Below, in pieces: positions 17,122 through 25,735 of a DNA stretch of 64,000 nt. The stretch comes from Desulfoferula mesophila (GTDB lineage: Bacteria > Desulfobacterota > Desulfarculia > Desulfarculales > Desulfarculaceae): assembly GCF_037076455.1 (NCBI RefSeq), contig NZ_AP028679.1, positions 2,867,501 to 2,931,500 of the forward strand. The letters run 5' to 3'. The notes below the pieces were generated by a model that was given only the letters and a program-made list of their open reading frames with translations, was not told the origin of the DNA and did no database searches. The translations under genes were made by a program, and so were the position numbers. How positions within the stretch are numbered: the stretch's first letter is position 1; every line of letters starts with the position of its first letter.

Positions 17122-18210
17122 TCAATACAGATTCTGGCGGTGCCTGGTAAGCCGCACCGCCCCCTGTGCGGAAACCCAGAAAGTGTCTTCCACCCTGAGG
17201 CCACCCACTTCGCGGTCATAGGCCGTGGTCTGCATCAGGGCCACCACCATGTTTTCCAGAAGTTCGGTGGCGCTGTGCCGCTCGATCACCGGGTGAAACT
17301 CCGACTGCCTGAGCCCCACCCCGTAGCCCAGGTCGCTGGGCAACAGGCGCTCCAGGCCCTGGGAGGCGAACACCGCCCGGGCCGCCGCGTAGACCTCCTT
17401 GGCCGCCGCGCCGGGCCTCAGCGCCGCGGCCGCCGCCTCTTGGGCCTGATGCACCAGGCGCAGGTAGTCGCGCTGCCTCTCGGTGGGCTCGCCCACGAAG
17501 GTGGTGCGGCACAGGTCCGAGGAATAGCCGGCCACCACCGCGCCCAGGTCTATGACCACCGGCTCGCCGGGCTGCATGATCCTGGGCGAGGCGATGGGGT
17601 GGGCCAACAGAGTGCGCTCTCCCGAGGCCACGAAGGTGCTGAAGGCGGGGCGCAGGGAACCGGCCTTGCGCATCGCGTATTCCGCCTCGGCGGCCACCTC
17701 CAGCTCGCTGACTCCGGGAGCCACGGCGGCCAGGGCAACCTCCATGGCCTGGTCGGCCAGGGCCGCGGCGGCCCGGATGTGCGCTAGCTCCTGGGGGGTC
17801 TTGATGGCCCGCAGCTTGTCGATCAGCGGGGTGATGTGCACCAGCTCGGCCTGGGGAAACTCGCCCACCAGCATCTCGTACTGCCGGGCCACCATGAAGT
17901 CCTTCTCGATGCCGATGCGCTTGGGCGCTGGCCCGCCCTGCTTTTTGAGCATCTTGATCATGCGCCCCATAAGGCTCTGCTCGGGGAAGACGTAGGTGCC
18001 CACCCGGTCCAGGTTGCAACGCTCCCTGGCCTCGGGCGCATCGAGCCATAGGGTGCAGAATATGGGCTCTTGCCGGGCCGAGACGAGCACCCCCGAGCAA
18101 ACCGAGGCGTAGCCGGCCAAATAGAAAACATCGTGGGGCTTGAGCACGAAGGCGGCGTCCAGCTCCAGGGCGTCCAATTCAGGTTGCAGGCGATCTATAG
18201 CTGATTGCAT
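17122..18210 (-). CDS. M24 (pita-bread) peptidase-family protein with incomplete metal site
   Basis: This 362-residue protein has a creatinase-like N-terminal domain (about 1-120) and an M24 pita-bread domain. The first two metal Asp residues are present (VVIDLGAVVAGYSSDLCRT), as are the upstream LLAHP His and the last acidic ligand (LRVED). The usual GHGIG His is Tyr (LGYGVGL), and the Glu of the MVFTVEPG motif is replaced (MVVALMQTT). Two of five di-metal ligands therefore appear lost, which argues against ordinary Xaa-Pro peptidase activity and for a creatinase-like or non-catalytic role. The start ATG at 18210 has GGAGA upstream. The substrate is unknown. Confidence 0.8.
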   Translation of the reverse strand: MQSAIDRLQPELDALELDAAFVLKPHDVFYLAGYASVCSGVLVSARQEPIFCTLWLDAPEARERCNLDRVGTYVFPEQSLMGRMIKMLKKQGGPAPKRIGIEKDFMVARQYEMLVGEFPQAELVHITPLIDKLRAIKTPQELAHIRAAAALADQAMEVALAAVAPGVSELEVAAEAEYAMRKAGSLRPAFSTFVASGERTLLAHPIASPRIMQPGEPVVIDLGAVVAGYSSDLCRTTFVGEPTERQRDYLRLVHQAQEAAAAALRPGAAAKEVYAAARAVFASQGLERLLPSDLGYGVGLRQSEFHPVIERHSATELLENMVVALMQTTAYDREVGGLRVEDTFWVSAQGAVRLTRHRQNLY

Positions 18211-18362
18211 TACACGGTCTCCGCTTGCCCCCAAAGGCCAGGAGGCTTGGATGAGAATATGGCAAGGCCCGGACGCAACGGCAACAACTCCGGCGGCCGG
18301 GCCTCTATTGTAACCCCGCCCCCCGGAGCGGACCAGGGGGTGGGCCAGTGGAATATGCGGGG

Positions 18363-18971
18363 CTAGGCCACGGTCTCGATCCCCCGCTGCAAGGCCTGGT
18401 AGTTGAGCTCCAGCTTGCTGGGCGGGAAGGTGGAGGCCATGTCCTGCTTGACCTCCTCCTCGCTGATGGGCAGCAGCTTGGCCCCCAAAAGGGCGCCCAA
18501 GAGCACGATGTTGGAAACGATGGGCGCGCCCAGCTCCACCGCGATATCGGTGGCCGGGGTGAACAGGGCCTTGGCGCTGAGCTCTTGGATGGCCCGGCGC
18601 AGCTTGTCCACGTCGGGATACTCGGCCCGTCCGGCCAACACCCCCACCGGCATGGCGGTCTGGGTGTTGCTTAAGGTAACCACGTTCTCGTTGCCGAAAT
18701 TGCTCAGAAGGCGCAGGGTCTCCAGGGGCTCCAAGCTGACGATCAGGTTGGCGCCACCCTTGGGGATCAGGGGACCATAGGCGTGCTTTTTGGAGATGCG
18801 CAGGCTGGAGAACACCGAGCCGCCGCGCTGGGCCGCGCCGAAGGTCTCGCCGATGGCCAGGTGATAGCCGTTTTCAGCCAGAATGCGTCCGATGAGCCGG
18901 GCGATGAGGATGTTGCCCTGGCCGCCCACGCCGCAAACGATCAGATTGTAGGGGTCCGTGGCAAGGCTCAT
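18363..18971 (-). CDS. iorB: indolepyruvate:ferredoxin oxidoreductase beta subunit
   Basis: This 202-residue gamma-type subunit of the 2-oxoacid oxidoreductase family works with IorA to oxidise aryl-pyruvates such as indolepyruvate to aryl-acetyl-CoA, reducing ferredoxin. The N-terminus VCGVGGQGNILIARLIG and the EPLETLR segment are characteristic. It overlaps the 3' end of iorA by four bases. The pair would serve anaerobic aromatic amino-acid degradation, or the reverse reductive carboxylation. It is followed after about 150 bases by the M24-like gene on the same strand. Confidence 0.93.
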   Translation of the reverse strand: MSLATDPYNLIVCGVGGQGNILIARLIGRILAENGYHLAIGETFGAAQRGGSVFSSLRISKKHAYGPLIPKGGANLIVSLEPLETLRLLSNFGNENVVTLSNTQTAMPVGVLAGRAEYPDVDKLRRAIQELSAKALFTPATDIAVELGAPIVSNIVLLGALLGAKLLPISEEEVKQDMASTFPPSKLELNYQALQRGIETVA

Positions 18972-20887
18972 TTGGCCACCTCCTGAATCTCAATAGCCTT
19001 GAAGGGACAGACCGAGGCGCAGGCGCCGCAGCCGGGGCAAGCGTCTTCGCGGATGCTCGCCTTGCCGGTCACCGGGTCCTTGAGCAAGGCGGGGCAGCGG
19101 AACTTGCTGTAGCAGGTGCCGCACTCTTCACCTTTGCATTTGTCCTGATTGACCACCACCTTGTAAGGCTTGTTTTTGTCCGCCTTCATGCGCACCAGCT
19201 CGCAGGCGCGCCGCAGCACCAGAATGCGCACGCCTTGACCCTCGGCCATCACGCCGCGCAGCGCCTTGGTGGCGCCTCTAATGTCAAAGGGATCGGCCAC
19301 CGTGACCGGCACGCCCAGGGCCTCGCACAGCTTGACCACGTCGATCTTCGGAGCGGCCTCGCCCATGGCGTTGTAGCCCACGCCCGCGTGGGCCTGGAAA
19401 CCGGTCATGGCCGTGGCGGAGTTGTCCAAAACCACATGCACCAGGTTGGCCTGGTTGTAGATGGCGCTGACCAGGCCGGGCAACACCGCGTGGTAGAAGG
19501 TGGAGTCGCCGCAGATGCTCACCACCGGCTTGTCCCAGCCGAACTTGTGCATCTGGCCCAGTCCGGAGGCCAAGCCGATGCTGGAGCCCATGGCGTGCAG
19601 CATGTTCATCTGGCACTTGCCCTCGGGGAACACGTCCAGGGTGTAGCAGCCGATGTCGCCGGTGACGTAGACCTCGCCGCCCTCGGCCTTGACGGCCTTG
19701 TCCAGGGCCCAGAAACTGGCCCGGTGGGGACAGCCGGGGCACCAGGTAAGGCCGCGGCTGATGAGCATCTCGTCGGTGATTTGCTTCAGCTTGGCCTGGT
19801 AGGCCTCGCCGGGGCCCTGGTGGGTCTTGCCGGTTAGCTTGCCCAGGGCGTCCAGGGCGCGGTCGGGCGTGATCTCCCCGGCCATGGGCACGTGGCCCGA
19901 CTCTTTGCCCAGCACCGGCACCGAAGCGGCCTCGGTGCCGTTGAGGGCGTCCTTGACCAGCACCTCCACCACCGGGTCCACCTCTTCCAGGACCAGGATC
20001 TGCTTGGCCTGCTTGGCGCGCGCGCGCACCAGCTCCGTCGGGAAGGGCCACAGGGTGGCCAGCTTGAGCAGGCCCACCTGATCCTCGAGGCCCAGCATCT
20101 CCAGGGCCTCCCGGCCGCAGGAAACGCCGTTGCCGCTGGCGATTACCAGCAGCTCGGCGTCCTCGGGACCGAAATACTCGTTGAACTTGGAGGTCTCGAA
20201 CACCTCCTTGATCTTGGCCAGGCGCTCCAGGGCCATCACGTGATGGACCTTGCCCAGGTAGGGGTTGACCGCGGCGGAGCAGTCGGGGTGGGCTTGGCCC
20301 TTCTTGGCCTCGGGCAAGGGGCCCAGCTCCACGATGCTGGACCCGTGGGACAGGCGGGTATAGCTGCGCAGGAACACGTAGCAGTCGTACTCGCGGGACA
20401 GGTCAAAGCAATAGCGGATCATCTCCCGGGCCTCGGCCACGTTGGTGGGCTCCAGCATGGGGGCGTAGGCGAAGCGCGCCTGCCAGCGGCTGTCGGTTTC
20501 GTCGCCGCTGGAGTGGGCGTCCGGGTCGTCGCACACCACCACCACCATGGAACCGCCCTGGTCACCCAGGCCGGTGAGGCTGCAGTGGGTGAGAAAGTCC
20601 AGGGCCACGGCCAGCCCGGCGTTTTTCATGGCCGCCAGACTGCCCAACCCAGCCACCGCCGCCGCGCCGGCGCCTTCGCAGGCCACCTTCTCGTTGGACG
20701 ACCATTCCACGTGGATGCCGCGCTTTTTGGCCTCATGGGACAGGCGCTCGATGATCTCGGAGGATGGCGTGCCGGGATAGGCCGAAGCGTAGTCCACCCC
20801 GGCTTCCAGGGCGCCCCTCACCAAGGCTTCGTTGCCCAGCAGAAAGACCTTTTGCGTCTCCGCCGTCTTGGTTTTTTGCTCGCTCAT
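18968..20887 (-). CDS. iorA: indolepyruvate:ferredoxin oxidoreductase alpha subunit
   Basis: This 639-residue subunit contains a pyrimidine-binding domain at the start (GNEALVRGALEAGVDYASAYPG), a middle domain, a thiamine-diphosphate domain with GDIGCYTLDV and ICGDSTFYH (about 390-480), and a C-terminal ferredoxin domain with two Cys sets (CKGEECGTCYSKFRC and CPGCGACASVC). It pairs with iorB immediately downstream. Its ATG overlaps the stop of an upstream reading frame, which would couple their translation if that frame is expressed. The probable promoter lies near 21.5 kb. Confidence 0.95.
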   Translation of the reverse strand: MSEQKTKTAETQKVFLLGNEALVRGALEAGVDYASAYPGTPSSEIIERLSHEAKKRGIHVEWSSNEKVACEGAGAAAVAGLGSLAAMKNAGLAVALDFLTHCSLTGLGDQGGSMVVVVCDDPDAHSSGDETDSRWQARFAYAPMLEPTNVAEAREMIRYCFDLSREYDCYVFLRSYTRLSHGSSIVELGPLPEAKKGQAHPDCSAAVNPYLGKVHHVMALERLAKIKEVFETSKFNEYFGPEDAELLVIASGNGVSCGREALEMLGLEDQVGLLKLATLWPFPTELVRARAKQAKQILVLEEVDPVVEVLVKDALNGTEAASVPVLGKESGHVPMAGEITPDRALDALGKLTGKTHQGPGEAYQAKLKQITDEMLISRGLTWCPGCPHRASFWALDKAVKAEGGEVYVTGDIGCYTLDVFPEGKCQMNMLHAMGSSIGLASGLGQMHKFGWDKPVVSICGDSTFYHAVLPGLVSAIYNQANLVHVVLDNSATAMTGFQAHAGVGYNAMGEAAPKIDVVKLCEALGVPVTVADPFDIRGATKALRGVMAEGQGVRILVLRRACELVRMKADKNKPYKVVVNQDKCKGEECGTCYSKFRCPALLKDPVTGKASIREDACPGCGACASVCPFKAIEIQEVAK

Positions 20888-21261
20888 TGCTTCCTCGTAT
20901 TTCTGGTTGTCCGCTCCTGGTAGACGATGCCGAGAGCAGGATGGGTTCCGACCGTTTTCATTGCCCCCAGGTCATCGTCGAGTCCTTTTTGTCGAACCCG
21001 GCGTGGCAAAAAGGGCAATGCAAAAAAGCTGGCTGCACTCCGGGCAGGCGCCCCAAACGTCCTTGCCGGAAATGCGCTCTCAGTGCCGTCATCCAGGACG
21101 GGCCTTTCCACGATGATCACCGGGAACTTTTTCATGGCGTCGAGCTTGCGCCGCAAGGCGGTGATCTCGTCGGCGGCCTTCAGGGGCTTTTTCACGCGCA
21201 GCATTGTTTCTGGCTTGTCCCGTTCCAGTTGCGCCAAGTAGGCTCTCAGGTCTTGAGGCAT
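20884..21261 (-). pseudogene. UbiD-like decarboxylase N-terminal remnant with frame-broken tail
   Basis: The first 60 residues (DLRAYLAQLE, MLRVKKPLKAADEITALRRKL, FPVIIVERP) resemble the N-terminus of UbiD-family decarboxylases, which are normally about 450 residues; this frame stops at 125. After about residue 60 the similarity ends. The other two frames hold zinc-ribbon-like pieces: GKDVWGACPECSQLF in one and LHCPFCHAGFDKKD in the other, ending at a stop near 20963. Two frame changes would join them. I read this as a decayed or chimeric gene. Its stop overlaps the iorA start (ATGA), so translation of the fragment may still affect iorA. Confidence 0.5.
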
Positions 21262-21295
21262 TAATCGCGCGTCCTTTCAAGGAGCGCGGCCAGGA

Positions 21296-21318
21296 CCGGG
21301 CTCCCCCGCGGAGCCCGG
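21296..21318. terminator. perfect GC hairpin
   Basis: CCGGGCTCC and GGAGCCCGG form a 9-bp stem with a 5-base loop. On the minus strand it lies upstream of the UbiD-like remnant and downstream of a possible 32-residue gene. It has no T-run, so it may be an attenuator or RNA-stabilising structure. Confidence 0.4.
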
Positions 21319-21333
21319 CCCTTGGTTTGGTTT

Positions 21334-21432
21334 CTAGGCCGCCGCCAATTCCTTGCCCTTGCGGGTGATGGCTACAGCCACTGCCAACAGGGCGAAGCCC
21401 GCCAGGTATTTGGATGCAGGGCGACGAGGCAT
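21334..21432 (-). CDS. possible 32-residue single-pass membrane peptide
   Basis: The frame encodes MPRRPASKYL, a hydrophobic segment AGFALLAVAVAI and a charged end TRKGKELAAA, which looks like a small inner-membrane protein with positive ends. It is directly followed by a hairpin and lies in the leader of the iorA transcription unit. There is no clear Shine-Dalgarno sequence before the ATG, so it may not be translated. No family is recognised. Confidence 0.3.
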   Translation of the reverse strand: MPRRPASKYLAGFALLAVAVAITRKGKELAAA

Positions 21433-21519
21433 ACAAAAAATCTGCAAAACCACTCGGGCGGCGCATCTGTTTCAATGCATGCTGTGGTTTCTCATTGTGA
21501 AATACGCGGTGCAATTTAT

Positions 21520-21549
21520 AAATTACTAGGCCCCGACGACCTCTGTCAA
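21520..21549 (-). promoter_or_regulatory. candidate promoter for the iorAB unit
   Basis: On the minus strand TTGACA (complement of 21544-21549) is followed after 18 bases by TAATTT (complement of 21520-21525), within an AT-rich stretch. It points toward iorA and is divergent from the IclR promoter. Confidence 0.45.
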
Positions 21550-21894
21550 GGTTTTTTAGCGGCAAAAAAGCGCGGTGGCCAATCCCAACTGGGCAAGAAG
21601 TGAAACAGGAGTTACAATATTTAAAACGCCCTTGCTGAGGGTAGAACGCTGCGTTCTCTTGTTTAATGGGCATAATTGCAATGTCGGCCTGGCCCCGGGG
21701 AATGACGTGACCGGTGCTTTTCCCTGTAACCCTCATTAAACAAACGGAGTTACCGCCGTATGAAAAATTTGCCCGACCGTTAGCTAAAAATGACTCGCCT
21801 ATGCAGCGTAAAAGGAAAACCTTCAACCAGGGGGGGCATCATGTTTTCCCATCCCACAACGCCAATCGGTGTCGGTCCGCCGCCGTTTTTTCCC

Positions 21895-21924
21895 TTGACA
21901 GGCCTGGCCGGGCAAGAATATGTT
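21895..21924 (+). promoter_or_regulatory. candidate sigma-70 promoter of the IclR gene
   Basis: TTGACA at 21895-21900 is a perfect -35. TATGTT at 21919-21924 follows after 18 bases. The ATG at 21950 lies about 25 bases further, preceded by GGGGA. Confidence 0.55.
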
Positions 21925-21949
21925 ATATTTGAATTGGGGAATTCATATT

Positions 21950-22759
21950 ATGAAGAGTAACGGCGGCGGTGATAACGGCAAGTACCGGATCAAGGTGCTG
22001 CAAAAAGCGTTTCGGCTGTTGGAGTTGTTCCACGACAAGGTGGATGAGCTTTCAGCCACTGAAATCACCGAAAAGCTGCAATACAACAAGACCACGGTCT
22101 TCCGCATCATTTCCAACCTGGAAGAGGAAGGCTACCTGGAAAAGAATCCCGAGACGGGCAAGTACCGCCTGGGGATGAAGCTCTTTTTCCTGGGCAGCCT
22201 GGTAAAGCCCTATCGCCACCTCAAGAGCACGGCCAAGCCCCTTTTGCGCAGCCTGAACCAGCAGACCGGGGAGACGGTGCACCTGGCGGTGTTGCACAAG
22301 AACCAGGCCCTGTACCTGGACAAGATCGAAAGCAACCACACCGTGAGGGTGGTCGTTTCCCAGGTCGGACAAAAACTTCCAGCCCACTGCTCCGGGGTGG
22401 GCAAGGTTCTGTTGGCCCACCTGCCCGAAGACGACGTCAAGGAGGCGGTGGAAGAAACCGGCCTGCCCTCTTTTACCCAAAACACCATCACCACCTGGAA
22501 CCAGCTCAAGCAGGAGTTGGACCTGGTGCGCGAGCAGGGTTTCGCCCAGGACGACGAAGAAATTGAAATGGGGCTCAAATGCGTTGCCGCGCCGGTCTTC
22601 CTGGACAACCAGGTTATCGCGGCCTTGAGCGTTTCAGTTCCCAAGGAACGCTTTGAAAAAACTCCGAGCGATCTAAGGCTCATGGTGGTGCGTGCCGCCC
22701 AGGAGTTGAGCGGAGTGTTGCAGGAATCCATAGCCAACCTCAGACCCTCGGCGGATTGA
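21950..22759 (+). CDS. IclR-family transcriptional regulator
   Basis: This 269-residue regulator has an N-terminal winged helix (about 12-75: VLQKAFRLLELF, LSATEITEKLQYNKTTVFRIISNLEEEGYLEK) and a C-terminal IclR effector domain (about 90-255: GETVHLAVL, LPAHCSGVGKVLLAHL, CVAAPVF, ALSVSVP). Such proteins usually control aromatic or carboxylate catabolism operons. It reads in the same direction as the five genes that follow, 54 bases before the first of them, and so probably regulates them. The iorA unit is divergently transcribed and is another possible target. GGGGA precedes the ATG at 21950; an upstream in-frame ATG at 21920 overlaps the promoter. Confidence 0.93.
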   Translation: MKSNGGGDNGKYRIKVLQKAFRLLELFHDKVDELSATEITEKLQYNKTTVFRIISNLEEEGYLEKNPETGKYRLGMKLFFLGSLVKPYRHLKSTAKPLLRSLNQQTGETVHLAVLHKNQALYLDKIESNHTVRVVVSQVGQKLPAHCSGVGKVLLAHLPEDDVKEAVEETGLPSFTQNTITTWNQLKQELDLVREQGFAQDDEEIEMGLKCVAAPVFLDNQVIAALSVSVPKERFEKTPSDLRLMVVRAAQELSGVLQESIANLRPSAD

Positions 22760-22813
22760 GGCGGGGCCCGGCTTATTCTTGGTCCCGCCCGGCGCATGGG
22801 TTAGGAGAAAAAA

Positions 22814-23434
22814 ATGAAGACGGTTAGGGTACAGCCCCAAGTGGATATGGAGCTATGCCGGGGCTGCAAAAACTGCCAGATGGTCTGCCCGGTTTACGCC
22901 ATCGAGGTGGCGCGGGTGGACGGCAAGCCACAGGTCAATATTAATTTCGATGTTTGCGTGGGTTGCTGGAACTGCGAACAGCGCTGTCCCGATCACGCCA
23001 TTTCCATGGTTCCCTGCGAGCCCTTCGATCTGGCCACCGACGTGAGCCGATTTGACTACGACGAGATTCGCGCGCTTTGCCGCAAGGCCCATTTCCATCC
23101 CAAACAGATCGTCTGCTACTGCACCGCCACCCGGGCCGAGGAGCTGGCCGCCGCCATTCTGGACGGCGCCTCCGACCCCGCCCAGTTGGTGCGGGCCACC
23201 GGCGCCGGCTCCGGTTGCGGCATCGAGTGCAACCAGCCCATCCTGCGCTTCCTGGAGGCGGCGGGCAAAACCTTCGAGCGCCCCAAGCAGAGCTACCAGT
23301 GGTACGGCCGCACCGCCACCGTATGGGACGTGAGCGACAAGGTGAAAAAGGAGCACCCCGGCTTCAGGTTCGACAACGACCGGGAGCTGCTCGACAGCGT
23401 GGTGGATGCCCCCGTCCACGACCTGAAATCTTAA
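22814..23434 (+). CDS. ferredoxin-like protein with two [4Fe-4S] motifs and a BFD-like [2Fe-2S] domain
   Basis: This 206-residue protein has two 4Fe-4S motifs (LCRGCKNCQMVCPV and VCVGCWNCEQRCPD, about 15-60), then a second domain with CYC, a helical stretch and GSGCGIEC (about 98-140), the spacing of BFD-like (bacterioferritin-associated ferredoxin) [2Fe-2S] domains. The final 60 residues have no recognised domain. It would pass electrons to an enzyme of the same operon. AGGAG lies before the ATG. It is the first structural gene after the IclR regulator, and its stop is 16 bases before the next start. Confidence 0.8.
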   Translation: MKTVRVQPQVDMELCRGCKNCQMVCPVYAIEVARVDGKPQVNINFDVCVGCWNCEQRCPDHAISMVPCEPFDLATDVSRFDYDEIRALCRKAHFHPKQIVCYCTATRAEELAAAILDGASDPAQLVRATGAGSGCGIECNQPILRFLEAAGKTFERPKQSYQWYGRTATVWDVSDKVKKEHPGFRFDNDRELLDSVVDAPVHDLKS

Positions 23435-23450
23435 GGGAAAGGCGGACGCC

Positions 23451-24899
23451 ATGTACAACAAGGCCATCGACCCGGCCCCTACCCGGGTTTCCCAATACGG
23501 CGTGGACCCCAAGTACGTTCTCAAGCGGGGCGCCGAGTTGAAAAACATCGTGGGCGTTCCCCTAGCCGACCTAGTCAGCGGCCTGCCGCCGGTGATCTTC
23601 CCCAAGGCCGGCAACGACGTGTCGACGATCCGCAAGGAGACCGAGGCCGCCCTGGCCAAGGTGGACATGTCCAAGATCACTCCGGGCAGCACCGTGAACA
23701 TCCTGGCCTCCCACCACGGCTTCACCTTTTACGGCGGCCAGCCCTACGCGGAGATGCTCCGGACCATCAAGGACATGGTGGAGCAGCGTACCGAGTGCAA
23801 GGAGGTCCGCTTGCGGGCCGGTTTGGGCATGCGCTTCCGCGAGACCGAGGAATACATCAAAGCCCACGGCCTGGACGAGTACTTTAACGGCAAGGCCCTG
23901 GGCATCGCCCCCATCGACGCGGGCATTCCCATCGAAACCGAGTTGGGCACCCTGTTCGGTCTCAAGAAGGCCTATGACGCCGACTTCATCATCCACGCCC
24001 ACAACAGCGACGTGCGCGAGGTGCACTTCCACCGCCAGGTGGACCGGGCGGTCAAGCCCTTCGGCATGAGCTACGCCCGCTGCGAAACCCGTTCCACCTA
24101 CCACATGAACCTGGGCCCCCGGGCGGCCAACTTCGTGGCCCGCTCCATCTTCGAGTCCGAGTTCGTGCAGAGCAAGTTCGCCTTTGCCTGCTTCCTCACC
24201 ATGTCCCCCGCCGGGGCCACCGGGGTGGACGCCGACGCCGACCTCTACGCCCTCAACGACCGGGTCACCGTGGCCGGCATGCGCGATTACGGCAAGATCA
24301 TGACCCTGTTCGGGGCCATCGACGAGTGCATCGTGATCCTGGACTTCCCTTGCCCGGTGCCCTACGTCTTCGCCTGCGGGGTCATCTACGCCAACATGAC
24401 CTGCGCCAACCTGGACGTCTTCGACCTGGACTATCCCCTGCCGCCCTACACCTGGTACACCGAGACCATGTACGACGACCGGGGCAAGCCCCTGATTCCC
24501 GAGGTGCCGCCGGTGAACCCGGCCATCAAGACCGTGGTGCACAACTACGCCTGGATCGGCTACCCCTCGGTGTTCTTCGCCGAGAAGAGCCCCACCATCG
24601 TGGTGGGCAAACAGCAGGCCGAGCTGTTTGACCGAGACCCCATGAACCTCAACTACATGAAGCACGCCCTATTGGCCGACAACCTGGACGGGGCCATGGA
24701 CTACGCCTATCACACCACGGGCACCGACAAGGTGATTCTGTTCGACGGCGCGCCGGGCGGGCTCAACGTGAGCGCCCCCCTGGCCGAACACCTTTACAAG
24801 GTGGCGCCGGGCGTGATGGAGCGGGTGGAGCAAAAGCTGCTGCCCAAATGGCTGGCCCAACGCAACGTCGATCCGTCGATGTTGGATCAAGTTGCCTGA
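23451..24899 (+). CDS. conserved protein of uncertain family, possibly LarA-like
   Basis: This 482-residue cytoplasmic protein has no signal or membrane segment. The order STVNILASHHG, a helix with EMLRTIKDMVEQ, RAGLGMRFRETEEYIKAHGL, GIPIETELGTLFGLKKAYDADFIIHAHNSD and EVHFHRQ recalls the N-terminal layout of lactate-racemase (LarA/DUF2088) proteins, in which His and Lys residues hold a nickel-pincer nucleotide or related cofactor. The LarA C-terminal half is not obvious. I cannot name a function. The next gene overlaps its stop (ATGA-type). The rest of the operon has NadC-like and MoaB-like genes, which could in principle make or handle a nicotinate- or pterin-derived cofactor. Confidence 0.5.
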   Translation: MYNKAIDPAPTRVSQYGVDPKYVLKRGAELKNIVGVPLADLVSGLPPVIFPKAGNDVSTIRKETEAALAKVDMSKITPGSTVNILASHHGFTFYGGQPYAEMLRTIKDMVEQRTECKEVRLRAGLGMRFRETEEYIKAHGLDEYFNGKALGIAPIDAGIPIETELGTLFGLKKAYDADFIIHAHNSDVREVHFHRQVDRAVKPFGMSYARCETRSTYHMNLGPRAANFVARSIFESEFVQSKFAFACFLTMSPAGATGVDADADLYALNDRVTVAGMRDYGKIMTLFGAIDECIVILDFPCPVPYVFACGVIYANMTCANLDVFDLDYPLPPYTWYTETMYDDRGKPLIPEVPPVNPAIKTVVHNYAWIGYPSVFFAEKSPTIVVGKQQAELFDRDPMNLNYMKHALLADNLDGAMDYAYHTTGTDKVILFDGAPGGLNVSAPLAEHLYKVAPGVMERVEQKLLPKWLAQRNVDPSMLDQVA

Positions 24900-25735
24900 T
24901 GACGCCTTATGCGCCCGCAACCTCCGTGCATTGGTGGCCGCCGGATATTCGGCAACGGATATTCGACGGCCACCAGCACCGTTTGCTGCGGGCGCAGATC
25001 ACCGCTGAACAGGCCGGGGTGCTCAGCGGCCTGACCCGCGCCGCCGAGTTGGCCGCCCAGACCGGGGTCAGCTTCGCCTCGTCATTGAGCGACGGCGGCG
25101 AGGTGTCCGCCGGTCAGGTGGTGGCCAGCCTGACCGGAACTCCCTTTTATATCATCAGGGCCGAGGAGCTGCTCCTGGGCGAGCTCTCCAAGGCCTCGGG
25201 CATCGCCACCGGGGCCCGGCGGGCCCTGGACCTGGCCGGCGGCCGCTTTCTGGTGGTGTGCGGGGCCTTCAAGAAGATGCCCCACGTCATCAAGGGCCAG
25301 GTCCGCCAGGCCGTGGCCCACGGCGGGTTGCGCATGCGCATGGCTCCCCACCCCTTTGTGTACGTGGATAAAAACTACGTTCGCATCCTGGGAGGCGTGA
25401 CCCAAGCCATGGAGGCGGTGGCTCCCTTGCAAATGCCGGTGGTGATCCAGTTGCGCGGGGAAATGGAGCCCATCGCCCAAGAGGCCCTGGCCGCCGCGCG
25501 AATGGGCGCGGCCACCCTGATGGTGGACACCGGCAACCTGGACGACCTGGAAGCCGCCTCCGTCGCCTTGCGCCGCGAAAACCTGCGGGAGAAGGTCAAG
25601 CTGGCCTTTGCCGGCAACCTGCGCCTAAGGGACCTGCCAGCTCTGGCCGGCCTGGACATCGACGCGGTTGATATCGGCTACAGCGTGGTGGACGCCCCCT
25701 GCCTGCCCATGCGCTTTGACGTGATCCAAGCATAA
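24899..25735 (+). CDS. NadC-like (quinolinate phosphoribosyltransferase-fold) protein
   Basis: This 278-residue protein follows the NadC/ModD plan: an N-terminal domain (about 1-100) with GEVSAGQVVASLTGTPFYIIRAEELLLGELSKASGIATGARRAL, and a barrel domain with MGAATLMVDTGNLDDLEAA and VDIGYSVVDAP. The NadC substrate motif RKTxPGxR is not kept; the aligned stretch reads AFKKMPHVIKG, and the Arg of TAERT is Ala-Glu-Glu. It is therefore unlikely to be an ordinary quinolinate phosphoribosyltransferase and may use another acid or base. Its ATG overlaps the previous stop, and the next gene starts at its stop, so the operon is translationally tight. Confidence 0.7.
   Translation: MTPYAPATSVHWWPPDIRQRIFDGHQHRLLRAQITAEQAGVLSGLTRAAELAAQTGVSFASSLSDGGEVSAGQVVASLTGTPFYIIRAEELLLGELSKASGIATGARRALDLAGGRFLVVCGAFKKMPHVIKGQVRQAVAHGGLRMRMAPHPFVYVDKNYVRILGGVTQAMEAVAPLQMPVVIQLRGEMEPIAQEALAAARMGAATLMVDTGNLDDLEAASVALRRENLREKVKLAFAGNLRLRDLPALAGLDIDAVDIGYSVVDAPCLPMRFDVIQA

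Larger units (their letters stand above)
21262..21949. other. long intergenic region between iorA-side genes and the IclR gene
   Basis: Apart from the hairpin, the possible small membrane peptide and the two divergent promoters listed separately, I see nothing recognisable in these 690 bases. Several short plus-strand frames lack ribosome sites and family features. Base composition is more AT-rich than in the flanking genes, as expected for a regulatory region. Confidence 0.5.
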
